The notes: generated by a model not told the origin, from the letters alone. Counted from the first letter of the stretch, positions 48,112-58,379 are shown. The stretch: 64,000 nucleotides of DNA from Dickeya fangzhongdai (GCF_002812485.1 NZ_CP025003.1:4588001-4652000), one strand, 5' to 3'. Program-made: numbers and translations.

Positions 48112-49194
48112 ATGAATCCTCTGTTCAAGCCTTTACTGGCCGGCATGACGCTGGCGATGTCCCTCTCCGTGCTGGCGCAGACCGGCGATAAAATCGTGAT
48201 TGCCCACCGGGGCGCCAGCGGCTACCTGCCGGAACATACCCTGCCCGCCAAGGCGATGGCGTACGCGCAGGGCGCGGACTATCTGGAGCAGGATCTGGTC
48301 ATGACCAGGGACAACGCGCTGGTGGTGCTGCACGATCACTACCTTGACCGCGTCACCGACGTCGCCGAGCGTTTCCCCGGCCGGGCGCGGGCTGACGGCC
48401 GTTACTACGCCATCGATTTTACGCTGGCGGAAATCCGTTCGCTTAAATTCACCGAAGGGTTTGACCTGAAAGACGGCAAGCCGGTGCAGAGCTACCCGAA
48501 TCGCTTCCCGATGGGCAAATCGGACTTTCGCATTCACACCTTTCAGGATGAAATCGAATTCATTCAGGGGCTGAACCACTCGACCGGCAAAAACATCGGC
48601 ATCTACCCGGAAATCAAAGCGCCGTGGTTCCACCGTCAGGAGGGCAAAGATATATCCCGCGTGGTGCTGGAGGTGCTCAAACAGTACGGTTACAGCCAAA
48701 AAAGCGACCGGGTTTACCTGCAATGCTTTGACGCCAACGAGCTGCAACGCATCAAAACCGAACTGGAACCGGCGCTGGGGATGGACCTGAAACTGGTGCA
48801 ACTGATCGCCGAAACCCGCTGGCAGGAAACCCAGCAGCAACAACCCGACGGCCGCTGGGTCAACTATGACTACGACTGGATGCTCAAACCGGGCGCGATG
48901 CAGAAAATCGCCCGCTACGCCGACGGCGTCGGCCCCGACTATCACATGCTGCTCAGCGGCGACGCGGGCAAGGTCGCCGTCAGTCCGCTGGTGAAAGAGG
49001 CGCACGCCAGCGGCATAGTGGTGCACCCCTACACGGTGCGGGCTGACCGGTTGCCGAAGTACGTCGCCGACGTGAACGCGCTCTATGCGCTGCTCTACCG
49101 TCAGGCCGATGTCGACGGCCTGTTCACCGACTTCCCCGACAAAGCCGTGTCGTTCCTGCATTCACCGCAGGATTCCCGGCCGTCTCAGAGATAA
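48112..49194 (+). CDS. glpQ: GlpQ, periplasmic glycerophosphodiester phosphodiesterase
   Basis: 360 residues from ATG 48112 (AAGGACGCTGAC upstream). A signal peptide covers residues 1-~22 (cut after SLSVLA). GDPD barrel with the catalytic VIAHRGASGYLPEHT and EQDLVMTRDNALVVLHDHYLDRVTDVA, and PEIKAPWFH. It hydrolyses phospholipid deacylation products to glycerol-3-phosphate, which GlpT imports. Its last ten bases overlap the end of the convergent yigL gene. Confidence 0.96.
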   Translation: MNPLFKPLLAGMTLAMSLSVLAQTGDKIVIAHRGASGYLPEHTLPAKAMAYAQGADYLEQDLVMTRDNALVVLHDHYLDRVTDVAERFPGRARADGRYYAIDFTLAEIRSLKFTEGFDLKDGKPVQSYPNRFPMGKSDFRIHTFQDEIEFIQGLNHSTGKNIGIYPEIKAPWFHRQEGKDISRVVLEVLKQYGYSQKSDRVYLQCFDANELQRIKTELEPALGMDLKLVQLIAETRWQETQQQQPDGRWVNYDYDWMLKPGAMQKIARYADGVGPDYHMLLSGDAGKVAVSPLVKEAHASGIVVHPYTVRADRLPKYVADVNALYALLYRQADVDGLFTDFPDKAVSFLHSPQDSRPSQR

Positions 49195-49982
49195 AGACGA
49201 CGCAGGTATTTTGGCACCGCCTGATCGATGTTGGTGCCAATCACCTCGTTGTTCGGCAGCATATCCTTCAGTCGCTGGTGGGCATTGCTCATGATGCAGC
49301 CTTTGCCCGCCATCGACAGCATTTCATAGTCGTTCATGCCGTCGCCGAAGGCGATGCAGTCTTTGATGGTATGACCGAGGATTTTGGCGACCTGCTCCAG
49401 CGCATGACCTTTGGATACGCCGCCCGCCATCACTTCCAGACAGCTCAGGGTGGAGAAGCTGACGTTCACCCGGTCGCCCCAGCGCGCGTTGAGCGCTTCT
49501 TCCAGCGGCAGCAGCTTGTCGTGATCTTCACAGGTGAAAAACACTTTGCCGACGCCGTCCGTACCCAGCGTTTCCGGGTCGAACAGTTTGTAGCGGAACA
49601 CCGTCTCGGTAAAAAAGCGCTCTTCTTCAGGGCGGGAGCGGCACAGGAACCACTCATCGCCGCGATAAACGTGGGTCAGAATTTCCGGATGGTGATACAC
49701 CATGCCGAACAGATCGTGGGCGATGTCGCGGTCCAGATTGTGACTGAAAATCAGCTCGCCGTCGGTGTTATGCACCCGCGCGCCGTTAGACGTAATCATG
49801 TAGGCGCTGATCGCCAGATTATCGCGGATCTGCGCCACATCCATATGGTGACGCCCGGTGGCGAAAACAAAATGGACGCCCTGTTCCGTCATCAGACGCA
49901 GGGTTTCTTTGGCATAGGGTGACAGGGTGTGATCGGGTGACAGCAGGGTGCCATCCAAATCGGAAGCAACAATCGGGTACAT
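49185..49982 (-). CDS. yigL: YigL, HAD-type pyridoxal phosphate / sugar phosphatase
   Basis: 265 residues from ATG 49982; the longer frame upstream is antisense noise over pldB. Cof-type HAD: motif I ASDLDGTLLS, motif II FATGRHH/TSNGA, and motif IV FGDGMNDYEML. E. coli YigL dephosphorylates pyridoxal phosphate and sugar phosphates and is a target of the SgrS sRNA for phosphosugar stress; that regulation is not visible here. 52 bases after pldB on the same strand. Confidence 0.93.
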   Translation of the reverse strand: MYPIVASDLDGTLLSPDHTLSPYAKETLRLMTEQGVHFVFATGRHHMDVAQIRDNLAISAYMITSNGARVHNTDGELIFSHNLDRDIAHDLFGMVYHHPEILTHVYRGDEWFLCRSRPEEERFFTETVFRYKLFDPETLGTDGVGKVFFTCEDHDKLLPLEEALNARWGDRVNVSFSTLSCLEVMAGGVSKGHALEQVAKILGHTIKDCIAFGDGMNDYEMLSMAGKGCIMSNAHQRLKDMLPNNEVIGTNIDQAVPKYLRRLYL

Positions 49983-50034
49983 ACGTTGAAATCCAACCTC
50001 CGCTGGTGCCGGGCGGCCTGGCCGCACAGACGTA

Positions 50035-51024
50035 TTAATGATAATCGTTGAAGTGTCGCAAAATCCGCCCGAAGGCCTCGGCCCGCATCGCATCCTTTTC
50101 CGACAGAATGTCGTGGCGGGCGCCGCGAATGACATAAGGATGACCATCCGCACACGGGTGGGCTGTCGCCAGCGCCTGACAAAAAGCGTCCTGACAGCCA
50201 TTGTCCACCACCCGCTCCTCTTCTGCCTGCAACAGCAGCAGCGGCGTCGTGATCGCCGGCGCCTGTTGCAGCAGTTGTGTTTCCACCTGCAGCGCCTCCC
50301 GCACCCAGTGATAGGTCGGGCCGCCGATGCGCAAATCCGGGTCGTCGGCATAAAAACGCACGTGGCGACGATAACGCGCATGGCTGTGGGTCAGCACATT
50401 GACCATAAACGGCAACGGACGCCACTGGCTGGTGCCGATGGCGTAATAGTCCCGTATCGCCGGGTAACGCTCGGCCCAGTCCAGAATACGCCAGGCCAGC
50501 CAGCGCGGCATCGGCAGCAGAATGCCGCACATCGGCGCACAGAGCGCGACCGCATCGAACGTCTGCGGCTGGCGCGCCAGAAACTGCGCCAGAATCGCGC
50601 CGCCCATCGAATGGGCCAGCGCGAACCGTTTGGTATACTGTCCCGGCGCCACCTGTTGTTGCCATAGCGTCGCCACGTCGTCCACATAATCGCAAAAGCG
50701 GCGCACATGCCCCCGATGGCTATCTTTCAGCAACCGGCCGGAGCGCCCTTGTCCACGGTGGTCCATCATCAGCACATCGTAACCGCACTGAAACAGGTCG
50801 TAGGCCGCCTCGGCATATTTTACGTAGCTGTCAGTGCGGCCGGGCAACACCACCACCAGATGCGAGTGCGACAGTGAGCTAAAACGCACGAAACGAATCG
50901 GCACGTCATCCACGCCGATGAACATCCCTTCCTGACGCTGTCGCCAGAAATCCAGCAACGGCCCGGTAGCGAATGCGGCGTACTGCCATTCCCTTGTCAG
51001 CAGGCACTCCGGATAAGGATTCAT
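50035..51024 (-). CDS. pldB: PldB, lysophospholipase L2
   Basis: 329 residues from ATG 51024 (GGGAGAGCCTG upstream). Alpha/beta hydrolase of the monoacylglycerol-lipase type with VVVLPGRTDSYVKYAE, DHRGQGRSGR, nucleophile ALAHSMGGAIL, and a final His in RGARHDILSE. It deacylates lysophospholipids at the inner membrane. Probably cotranscribed with yigL as in E. coli. Confidence 0.95.
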   Translation of the reverse strand: MNPYPECLLTREWQYAAFATGPLLDFWRQRQEGMFIGVDDVPIRFVRFSSLSHSHLVVVLPGRTDSYVKYAEAAYDLFQCGYDVLMMDHRGQGRSGRLLKDSHRGHVRRFCDYVDDVATLWQQQVAPGQYTKRFALAHSMGGAILAQFLARQPQTFDAVALCAPMCGILLPMPRWLAWRILDWAERYPAIRDYYAIGTSQWRPLPFMVNVLTHSHARYRRHVRFYADDPDLRIGGPTYHWVREALQVETQLLQQAPAITTPLLLLQAEEERVVDNGCQDAFCQALATAHPCADGHPYVIRGARHDILSEKDAMRAEAFGRILRHFNDYH

Positions 51025-51137
51025 CAGGCTCTCCCGAGGTAAATCATGCCGAACGGATTGATTTTTGTGAGCTATGGCACAAAGACGGGCATTGGCGTAT
51101 TGTGGCATAAAAAACCGCAATCAGGGAGCATTCAGCC

Positions 51138-51758
51138 ATGACCCAGGACTGGTGGTTAACCTACCTCGTCACCACATTGATTCTAAGCCTGTCGCCCGGT
51201 TCCGGCGCCATCAATACCATGAGCACCAGCATCAGCCACGGTTACCGCGGCGCGATAGCGTCCATCGCCGGGCTGCAACTGGGCCTGGCTATTCATATCG
51301 TACTGGTGGGGATCGGTCTGGGGGCGTTGTTATCTCAGTCGGTGCTGGCGTTTGATTTGCTGAAATGGTTCGGCGCCGCTTACCTGATCTGGCTTGGCAT
51401 CCAGCAATGGCGTAGCGCCGGTTCGCTGGACCTGCAAACGCTGGCTAACAGTATGCCGCGTCGTCGTTTGTTCAAACGGGCGATTCTGGTCAATCTAACC
51501 AACCCGAAAAGCATCGTGTTTCTGGCCGCGCTGTTCCCGCAGTTTATTATCCCGCATCAGCCCCAGGCGATGCAGTATCTGGTGCTGGGCGTCACCACCG
51601 TCGTGATCGACATCATCGTGATGATTGGCTACGCCACGCTGGCGCGGCGCATCGCGCTGTGGCTGAAAGGTCCGCGCCAGCTCAAACAGCTGAACCGGAC
51701 CTTCGGCTCGCTGTTCATGCTGGTCGGCGCGCTGCTGGCGACGGCCCGCAAAGCCTGA
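51138..51758 (+). CDS. rhtB: RhtB, homoserine/homoserine-lactone exporter
   Basis: 206 residues, six membrane segments, LysE superfamily with [20 protein letters not shown] near the start and [20 protein letters not shown]. It exports homoserine and related compounds. Divergent from pldB with a 113-base interval, as in E. coli. Confidence 0.94.
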   Translation: MTQDWWLTYLVTTLILSLSPGSGAINTMSTSISHGYRGAIASIAGLQLGLAIHIVLVGIGLGALLSQSVLAFDLLKWFGAAYLIWLGIQQWRSAGSLDLQTLANSMPRRRLFKRAILVNLTNPKSIVFLAALFPQFIIPHQPQAMQYLVLGVTTVVIDIIVMIGYATLARRIALWLKGPRQLKQLNRTFGSLFMLVGALLATARKA

Positions 51759-51853
51759 ATCTGAGGATGTTACCGCTCACGGCAGGTACGGCGAGCGGTA
51801 CAGATGGATTTTTTCGACAGCACTCTTACCACCTACCTCCCCGCCGGAATAGT

Positions 51854-52339
51854 TCACCGCAGTGACTCCCCGCCGGCCACTGACCGTTGCCAGAGCGGAT
51901 GTGCGCGCAGAACATTCAGCGCCTTGCCGGCCAGAACGATGATGACGGCGCCCATCAACACCGGCGCCAGCAAGAACGACCAGCTCTGTCCTGTCAGCAT
52001 AATCAGCAGCGGATTCGCGCCCGCGGGCGGATGCGTCGTTCCCGTCAGCAGCATAGCGCTAACCGCCAACCCGGTCGCCAGTGCCAGCGTCAGCGGGCTG
52101 ACGCCCGTCCATTGCGCAAAGCAGACGCCAATCAACGCCGTAATAAAATGCCCCATAATCACATTTTTGGGCTTCGCCAGCGGACTGGCCGGCACCCCGA
52201 ATACCAGCACCGCCGTCGCGCCGAAAGGCGCCATCAGCAATACCCAGCCTGACTGCAGCGTATCCACATACGACAGCAGACCAATGGTCAGCGCTGCGCC
52301 GACACCCGATACCACCGGGAAAATCAGTTTTTTTATCAT
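51854..52339 (-). CDS. HPP-family membrane protein
   Basis: 161 residues with four predicted membrane helices and the family motif GTTHPPAGANPLLIM; also LMAPFGATAVLVFGVPASPLA. HPP-family proteins occur in bacteria and plants; a plant member carries nitrite. Function here unknown. It is divergent from a tetR gene and their shared promoter carries two palindromic operators, so the regulator probably controls it. Absent from E. coli at this position, where rhtB and rhtC adjoin. Confidence 0.88.
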   Translation of the reverse strand: MIKKLIFPVVSGVGAALTIGLLSYVDTLQSGWVLLMAPFGATAVLVFGVPASPLAKPKNVIMGHFITALIGVCFAQWTGVSPLTLALATGLAVSAMLLTGTTHPPAGANPLLIMLTGQSWSFLLAPVLMGAVIIVLAGKALNVLRAHPLWQRSVAGGESLR

Positions 52340-52361
52340 GACTTACTCCTGGACTCTAAAA

Positions 52362-52404
52362 GTAGACAACTTGGTCTACTTTTAGAGTAGACAGATTGGT
52401 CTAC
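52362..52404. promoter_or_regulatory. Two TetR-type operators, 25 bases apart
   Basis: GTAGAC-AACTTG-GTCTAC at 52362-52379 and GTAGAC-AGATTG-GTCTAC at 52387-52404: both arms perfect in each copy, spaced 25 bases centre to centre, between the divergent HPP and tetR genes. Confidence 0.88.
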
Positions 52405-52434
52405 CTTTGTCAATATATCGTCAGGAGGCCAGCT

Positions 52435-52992
52435 ATGAACGACAAACGACAGCAACTGATCACTACAGCCCTGGCATTGTTCAATCAGAAAGGCATTAAT
52501 TCGGTCGGTATCAACGAAGTGCTTGAGGTTTCAGGGATCGCTAAAAAGACCCTTTATCACCATTTCCCCGGCAAAAACGAGCTGGTACTCGCGACGCTGG
52601 CGTACCGGGATCAGATCTTCATGAGCTGGTTATCTTCGGCGCTGGCGCAGGCCGCGACGCCGAATGACGTTGTGCAACGTCTGTTTCATGCGCTGACCGA
52701 CTGGTTCAGGGGAGAGGTTAAGGAACTGAGCGCATTTCATGGGTGCTTTTTTATCAATACGGCGGCGGAAATCCGCGATCCTTCCAGCCCGATCGCGCAA
52801 TATTGCCGTGAGCACAAGCAGAAAGTGCGCCGGTTGCTGCAACAGCATTTACCCACGGCGAGTGAAGCCTTTATTGACCTGCTGTGTTTGCTGAAAGAAG
52901 GGGCTATCGTGGCGGCTTTTGTCGGTCAGGACCCTGATGCCGCTGAAAAATGCATTCCACTGGCGGAACACGGGTTAACGACGGCGACCTGA
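52435..52992 (+). CDS. TetR-family regulator of the HPP gene
   Basis: 185 residues from ATG 52435 (TCAGGAGGCCAGCT upstream). N-terminal HTH: LITTALALFNQKGINSVGIN and VSGIAKKTLYHHFPGKNELV. The C-terminal ligand domain includes CFFINTAAEIRDPSSPI, as in AcrR-like regulators of quinone or dye response. Likely autoregulated through the two GTAGAC-N6-GTCTAC operators just upstream. Confidence 0.9.
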   Translation: MNDKRQQLITTALALFNQKGINSVGINEVLEVSGIAKKTLYHHFPGKNELVLATLAYRDQIFMSWLSSALAQAATPNDVVQRLFHALTDWFRGEVKELSAFHGCFFINTAAEIRDPSSPIAQYCREHKQKVRRLLQQHLPTASEAFIDLLCLLKEGAIVAAFVGQDPDAAEKCIPLAEHGLTTAT

Positions 52993-53058
52993 CAGGCGCG
53001 GTTGACGCACTATCTTGCTTGCTGACCTTGCCGACTCCAGCGGCTGCCGGAGCGCAAC

Positions 53059-53082
53059 ACTCCCGGCGACCCGGCCGGGAGT
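53059..53082. terminator. Stem-loop between tetR and rhtC
   Basis: ACTCCCGGC/GCCGGGAGT, perfect 9-bp stem with a 6-base loop, between convergent genes. No T tract. Confidence 0.6.
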
Positions 53083-53125
53083 CAGCACCGCGAACGCCTG
53101 CCAGTGGTAAAAAGGCAGGTGGAAT

Positions 53126-53752
53126 TTAACGCGAGATAATCAGGTGGATGCCGAACCCGGTGAACAACACGCCAGCCAGGCCGTCCACCCATTTCGCCAG
53201 CCGCTGATAACCGCGGCGCATCACCGGCAACGCGAACACCAGCGCCACCAGGCTGAACCACAGCAACGTTTCCAGCGAAATCAGGGCAAACAGTCCCCAG
53301 CGCGCCGCCGCGCCCACATCGTCACCGACAAACAGCGAGAACACGCTGCCGAAATAGATCAACGCCTTGGGGTTGGACAGGTTAGTCAGAAAACCACGCA
53401 TGAAGGTTTTGCCCCGCTGCGGCAATGCCACCATCACGTCGCCTTCCTGCTGTTCACGCTTACGCAAAGCCGAACGCAGCATCTGCCAGCCCATCCAGCA
53501 CAGATACAGGCCGCCGCCGATCATGACCAGACGGTGCAGCCACGCCATACGCTCCAGCAGCAGATGCAGCCCCATCAGCGCGATAGCGGCCCATACCAGC
53601 ACGCCCAGCGTAATCCCCAGGACGCCCATCAGCGCTTCACGACGGGAACGGCTGACCGCCGTCTGGGAGACGAAAAAGAAATCCGGCCCCGGACTCATCA
53701 ACGCAATCAGGTGTACCAGCGCTACCGTGAGAAACAACATCAACATATTCAT
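53126..53752 (-). CDS. rhtC: RhtC, threonine exporter
   Basis: 208 residues, LysE superfamily with LMSPGPDFFFVSQTAVSRSRR in the first loop, GFLTNLSNPKALIYFGSVFSLF, and six membrane segments. Exports threonine in E. coli. It lies just downstream of recQ on the same strand (55-base gap), whereas E. coli has rhtC and rhtB adjacent. Confidence 0.9.
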   Translation of the reverse strand: MNMLMLFLTVALVHLIALMSPGPDFFFVSQTAVSRSRREALMGVLGITLGVLVWAAIALMGLHLLLERMAWLHRLVMIGGGLYLCWMGWQMLRSALRKREQQEGDVMVALPQRGKTFMRGFLTNLSNPKALIYFGSVFSLFVGDDVGAAARWGLFALISLETLLWFSLVALVFALPVMRRGYQRLAKWVDGLAGVLFTGFGIHLIISR

Positions 53753-53807
53753 TCCTTTTTTTACATGCCAGAACAGGCGAAGACCCGGCCAGCAGACTGA
53801 GCACGTC

Positions 53808-55637
53808 TCAATCGTCGCCGTTATCCAAATGATCGCGGATCAACGTCATAAAGGGGGCGCCAAATCGCTCCAGTTTCCGCTGGCCGACGCCATTGACCGC
53901 CAGCAGCTCGCTGGCGGTGACCGGCAACAGTTCGGCCATTTCCAGCAGCGTGGCGTCGCTGAACACCACGTACGGCGGAATATTGTCTTCGTCAGCGATG
54001 GATTTACGCAGTTTGCGCAGTTTGGCGAACAGTTTGCGGTCGTAATTGCCGCCGTAGGTTTTCTGGCTGGCGCGCGGCTTGCTCAGGCTGATGACGCGCG
54101 GCACCGCCAGTTGCAGCGGCACTTCGCCGCGCAGCACCGGCCGTGCCGACTCGGTCAGTTGCAACGCGGAATGGTGGGCGATGTTCTGCGCCAGCAACCC
54201 CAGGTGGATCAACTGACGCAGGATGCTGACCCACTGCTCCTGCGTTTTATCCTTACCCAGGCCGTACACCGGCAGTTTGTCGTGACCGAATTCGCGAATG
54301 CGCTGGTTATTGGCGCCGCGCAGCACTTCGGCGATGTAACCGATGCCGAACCGCTGCCCGACGCGGTAGACGCAGGACAGCGCTTTCTGCGCGTCCACCA
54401 GCCCGTCGTAGCGTCGGGGCGGATCGAGACAAACATCGCAGTTGCCGCACGCTTGCTGACGGTTTTCGCCAAAGTAGTTGAGCAGCACCAGACGGCGGCA
54501 GGTCTGCGCTTCGGCAAACGCCCCCATCGCATTCAGTTTGTGCCGCTCGATATCCAGCTGCATGCCGGCCGGTTTTTCTTCCAGACAGCGGCGCAGCCAG
54601 GCCATGTCCGCCGGGTCGTAGAACAGCGCCGCTTCGGCGGGCAGGCCGTCGCGCCCGGCGCGACCGGTTTCCTGATAGTAGGATTCGATATTACGCGGGA
54701 TGTCGAAGTGCACCACGAAGCGTACGTTCGGTTTGTTGATACCCATGCCGAACGCCACCGTGGCGACCACCACCTGCAGGTCATCGCGCAGAAACGCCTC
54801 CTGCACCTGAGCGCGACGGTCGTTTTCCAGCCCGGCGTGATAAGCGCCGACGCTCAGCCCGCGGTTCTGCAACCGGGCACACAGGTCTTCCACCTTGGCC
54901 CGGCTGTTGCAATACACGATGCCGCTCTTGCCGCGCTGCCCTTGCACAAACAGCCACAGTTGATCGAGCGGTTTAAATTTTTCCACCAGCGTGTAGCGGA
55001 TGTTGGGGCGGTCAAAGCTGCTGATATTGATCAGCGGGTCGCGCAAATCCAGCAGACGAGCGATATCCTGACGGGTGGTTTCATCGGCGGTGGCGGTCAG
55101 CGCCACAATCGGCAGAGCGGGAAACTGTTGTTTGATCTGCCCCAGCGCGCGGTATTCCGGGCGAAAATCGTGCCCCCACTGGGAAATGCAGTGCGCTTCG
55201 TCGATGGCGATGAGCGTCGTGTTCCAGTGCGTCAGTTGCTCCAGAAACCCGTCGGTGGTGAGACGTTCCGGCGCGATGTATAGCAGCTTCAGTTCGCCGC
55301 GGCGACAGGCGCTGAACACCTCCTGCTGCTGCTCACGGGTCTGGGTGGAATTGAGGCAAGCCGCCGCCACGCCATAAGCCTGCAACTGATCGACCTGATC
55401 CTTCATCAGGGAAATAAGCGGCGACACCACCAGCGTCAGCCCTTCCAGCACCAGCGCCGGAATCTGATAACACAGGGATTTGCCCCCGCCGGTCGGCATG
55501 ATCACCAGGCAGTCACGCCCGCTGATGACGGCATTGATAATTGCCTGCTGACCCGGCCGGAATTGCTGGTAACCGAAGGTTTCTCGCAGCACCTGCATCG
55601 CCAGCGTTTCTTTATTCAATACTTCTGCCGTAGACAC
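53808..55637 (-). CDS. recQ: RecQ, ATP-dependent DNA helicase
   Basis: 609 residues. Walker [19 protein letters not shown] box [15 protein letters not shown], helicase C with [17 protein letters not shown] and [15 protein letters not shown], the zinc-binding [12 protein letters not shown]...CGNCDVCLD, winged helix (RQC), and a C-terminal HRDC domain. It unwinds DNA 3' to 5' in RecF-pathway repair and fork processing. Confidence 0.97.
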   Translation of the reverse strand: MSTAEVLNKETLAMQVLRETFGYQQFRPGQQAIINAVISGRDCLVIMPTGGGKSLCYQIPALVLEGLTLVVSPLISLMKDQVDQLQAYGVAAACLNSTQTREQQQEVFSACRRGELKLLYIAPERLTTDGFLEQLTHWNTTLIAIDEAHCISQWGHDFRPEYRALGQIKQQFPALPIVALTATADETTRQDIARLLDLRDPLINISSFDRPNIRYTLVEKFKPLDQLWLFVQGQRGKSGIVYCNSRAKVEDLCARLQNRGLSVGAYHAGLENDRRAQVQEAFLRDDLQVVVATVAFGMGINKPNVRFVVHFDIPRNIESYYQETGRAGRDGLPAEAALFYDPADMAWLRRCLEEKPAGMQLDIERHKLNAMGAFAEAQTCRRLVLLNYFGENRQQACGNCDVCLDPPRRYDGLVDAQKALSCVYRVGQRFGIGYIAEVLRGANNQRIREFGHDKLPVYGLGKDKTQEQWVSILRQLIHLGLLAQNIAHHSALQLTESARPVLRGEVPLQLAVPRVISLSKPRASQKTYGGNYDRKLFAKLRKLRKSIADEDNIPPYVVFSDATLLEMAELLPVTASELLAVNGVGQRKLERFGAPFMTLIRDHLDNGDD

Positions 55638-55789
55638 GCCTTCACCGCTTTCACGTTATTCACTGCCCTGAAAAAGTTATTCACCGCTTTTGAAAAAAGC
55701 AAACAGGCGCTATTTTCAGCGCCGCCCGCCAAAACTGCAACGTCTGTCGCCGGGTTTTCTGCGACGGCCCGCAGTCCTGCCGACCAGAG

Positions 55790-56659
55790 CTAGAACATGT
55801 CGTTGAGCGTCACGCCAATGCCGTAGCGGGTCTGGCGGTGATTGTAGTCAATCAGCGACTCGCCGTAACCGCTGAATACCTTGGTGTAAAAACGGACATG
55901 ATCGCTGATCGGGTAACTCCATCCCAGCTCGCCGCCGCCGTAACCGGAATTCCAGTTATAACGTCCTTCGGCGCTGAAAATGCTGTCTCCCCAGTGGTAG
56001 CCGACCCGCACCCGATAGTGCCCCATATAGCGGGTAATATCCGGATTGTCGTCATCGCTGTCGCTCAGACGAACCCAGGGTTTCACTTCTACCTGCCAGT
56101 TGCCGTTCTGCGCCATCAGGCGGGCATAGACCCGGTTCCAGCTGCGCGAGGTCGGATCGGCGCGCCCGTTGGACTGGTGATTGAACCCCATCTCCACGTC
56201 GCGCAGCGTCCAGCCGGCAAAACGGTAATCCGTCGCCCAGCCAAGAAAGAGCTGCGGTTCGTAGTTGGTTTCACGAAACGGCGTAGACTCGCTCTTGTTG
56301 GACATCTGCCACCAGGAGCGCTGGGTATAAGACGCGCCCAACAGCGAATTTTCCCCGGCAATGCCGCGCCACAGCGGAAAACCGAGGCTTAGCTGAAAGT
56401 TCACTTCATCTTTACGGGCATCGTCGGCCCAGCTATAGCTCTGAATCGCCTGTTTATTGATGTTGCTGGTGTAGGTGTAAAGCAGGTAGTTGCTTTCATA
56501 AGGGTAGAGTATGAACGGCGTGTCATGTTTCTGCAGCAGCCCGGCGATAATACTGCCCGGTACGGCCGGAGCGTCATGGATTTCCTGAACGCGGGCTTCC
56601 TGAGCCTGGGCGGTCGCCGCCAGCATCAGCGCAACAGCCATCCCACCTGATTTATACAT
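55790..56659 (-). CDS. pldA: PldA, outer-membrane phospholipase A
   Basis: 289 residues from ATG 56659, the E. coli length. Signal peptide over residues 1-~20 (ends TAQAQ). A 12-strand beta-barrel with the catalytic MGFNHQSNGRADPTSRSWNR (His and Ser) and C-terminal Phe typical of outer-membrane proteins. Dormant enzyme activated by dimerisation when phospholipid reaches the outer leaflet; hydrolyses acyl ester bonds. Divergent from yigI across an interval containing an 11-C run. Confidence 0.95.
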   Translation of the reverse strand: MYKSGGMAVALMLAATAQAQEARVQEIHDAPAVPGSIIAGLLQKHDTPFILYPYESNYLLYTYTSNINKQAIQSYSWADDARKDEVNFQLSLGFPLWRGIAGENSLLGASYTQRSWWQMSNKSESTPFRETNYEPQLFLGWATDYRFAGWTLRDVEMGFNHQSNGRADPTSRSWNRVYARLMAQNGNWQVEVKPWVRLSDSDDDNPDITRYMGHYRVRVGYHWGDSIFSAEGRYNWNSGYGGGELGWSYPISDHVRFYTKVFSGYGESLIDYNHRQTRYGIGVTLNDMF

Positions 56660-56849
56660 GCGCGTATTCTCCCAAAGGGTCAAGATAGTTATGTGAATTG
56701 GATAACGAACTGAAATGACGGCGGATAGTGTACACAGGTCACCCGCTTCGCGCAGTTTTCCTGTTGTTATATCGACCAGCGGTAGCAAGAAAGCATAACG
56801 GCGCCTAAAATAACAACTCATTAACCTATAAATACATAAAAATTAACCA

Positions 56850-56860
56850 CCCCCCCCCCC
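56850..56860. repeat. Run of eleven C
   Basis: An uninterrupted C11 tract 25 bases upstream of the yigI start, in the pldA-yigI promoter interval. The tract is unusually long for this genome and prone to slippage (or to miscall). Confidence 0.9.
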
Positions 56861-56885
56861 TACAGGCGCGAAGAGAGGCTCACAC

Positions 56886-57356
56886 ATGCTTACTACACCG
56901 CTCACTCAAGACACGCTGCGTCAGCGCGTCAGCGATATTTTCATTTATCAGATGCCGTTCAATCAGGAGTTGGGACTCACGCTGGAGGCGTTCTCGCCGG
57001 ATGCGGTCACGCTGAGTTTCCACCATCAGAACAAACTGGTGGGCAACGCGTTGCAGCAGATCCTGCACGGCGGCGTGATCGCCACCGGTCTGGACGTGGC
57101 TGCCGGGCTGGTGTGCGTGGGCAGCGCGCTGCTGCGCCATGACACATTGAGCGAGCAGGAGCTTCATCAGCGGCTGTCGCGTATGGGCACCATCGACCTG
57201 CGGGTGGATTATCTGCGCCCCGGCCGCGGCGAACGTTTTATCCTGACCAGCCAGCTGTTGCGCGGCGGCAATAAAATCGCCGTGGCGCGGGCTGAATTGC
57301 ATAACGAAAAACAGTCGCATATCGCCAGCGCCATCGCCACCTACATCGTTGGCTAA
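56886..57356 (+). CDS. yigI: YigI, hot-dog fold thioesterase
   Basis: 156 residues, PaaI-type hot-dog fold. [19 protein letters not shown] holds the central helix with the active-site region, and [19 protein letters not shown] the product-side strand. E. coli YigI is reported as a medium/long-chain acyl-CoA thioesterase. ATG has GAGAGG nearby. Same pldA-yigI-rarD order as E. coli. Confidence 0.9.
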   Translation: MLTTPLTQDTLRQRVSDIFIYQMPFNQELGLTLEAFSPDAVTLSFHHQNKLVGNALQQILHGGVIATGLDVAAGLVCVGSALLRHDTLSEQELHQRLSRMGTIDLRVDYLRPGRGERFILTSQLLRGGNKIAVARAELHNEKQSHIASAIATYIVG

Positions 57357-57458
57357 AGGGAACACCGAACAGGGATTTATCGACACGCAGCGTCAAGACA
57401 CCCGCGCCGTGGTCCGGTACACTGGATGCTCATCTGCGGTTTATCTGGTTTCTAATCA

Positions 57459-58379
57459 ATGAGTATGCCACAACACCGCCAGGGGGTACTGTTCGCCCTC
57501 GGCGCTTATATCATCTGGGGGATTGCCCCGGTTTATTTCAAACAGCTCGGGCAAGTGCCGGCTGATGAAATTCTCAGCCACCGTATTATCTGGTCGTTCT
57601 TTTTCATGCTGTTGCTGCTGAGCCTCAGCCGTAAATGGGGCGTGGTGCGCAACGCCTGCCGCCGGCCGCGCCAGCTATTGCTGCTGGCGATCACCGCCAT
57701 GCTGGTGGCCTGTAACTGGCTGATTTACATCTGGGCGGTCAACCATAACCATATGCTGGAAGCCAGCCTGGGTTACTTCATCAACCCGCTGGTCAGTGTG
57801 CTGCTGGGGATGCTGTTTCTCGGGGAGCGGTTCCGCCCAACGCAATGGCTGGCGATGATGCTGGCGGTGTGCGGCGTACTGGTGCAGTTGTGGACGCTCG
57901 GCTCGCTGCCGGTCATCGCGCTCACGCTGGCCTTCAGTTTCGGATTTTACGGTCTGCTGCGTAAAAAGATCGCTATCGACGGCCAGACCGGCATGCTGTT
58001 CGAAACCCTGTGGCTGCTGCCCGCCGCGCTGGTCTATCTGGAATGGCTGGCCGATTCGCCCACCAGCCACCTCAGCCAAAACGCGATGTCGCTGAATGTG
58101 CTGCTGATGGCGGCAGGCATCGTCACCACGGTGCCGCTGCTGTTGTTTACCTCGGCCGCCATGCGGCTGCGGTTGTCTACACTGGGCTTCTTTCAGTATC
58201 TGGCGCCGACGCTGACCTTCCTGCTGGCGGTGCTGGTGTACGGCGAAACCATCACGTCGGACCGATTAGTCACCTTCGCCTTCATCTGGCTGGCGCTGGC
58301 GGTGTTCACGCTCGACGCGCTCTATACCCAGCGACGGTTACGCCGCGCCAGCCACAGCGTGGCGCGAGATGTAACGTGA
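57459..58379 (+). CDS. rarD: RarD, EamA-family transporter
   Basis: 306 residues, ten predicted membrane helices, the RarD subfamily of DMT exporters (GVLFALGAYIIWGIAPVYFKQLGQVPA is its usual opening, here spelled in short: GIAPVYFKQLGQ; later FGFYGLLRKKI and GFFQYLAPTLTFLLAVLVYGE). Substrate unknown; linked by name to chloramphenicol resistance. Its last 42 bases overlap the convergent AbrB-family gene. Confidence 0.92.
   Translation: MSMPQHRQGVLFALGAYIIWGIAPVYFKQLGQVPADEILSHRIIWSFFFMLLLLSLSRKWGVVRNACRRPRQLLLLAITAMLVACNWLIYIWAVNHNHMLEASLGYFINPLVSVLLGMLFLGERFRPTQWLAMMLAVCGVLVQLWTLGSLPVIALTLAFSFGFYGLLRKKIAIDGQTGMLFETLWLLPAALVYLEWLADSPTSHLSQNAMSLNVLLMAAGIVTTVPLLLFTSAAMRLRLSTLGFFQYLAPTLTFLLAVLVYGETITSDRLVTFAFIWLALAVFTLDALYTQRRLRRASHSVARDVT

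Noticed and set aside
53367..55283. 638-codon plus-strand frame across rhtC and recQ
   Set aside because: Antisense to two clear orthologues; no recognisable domain.
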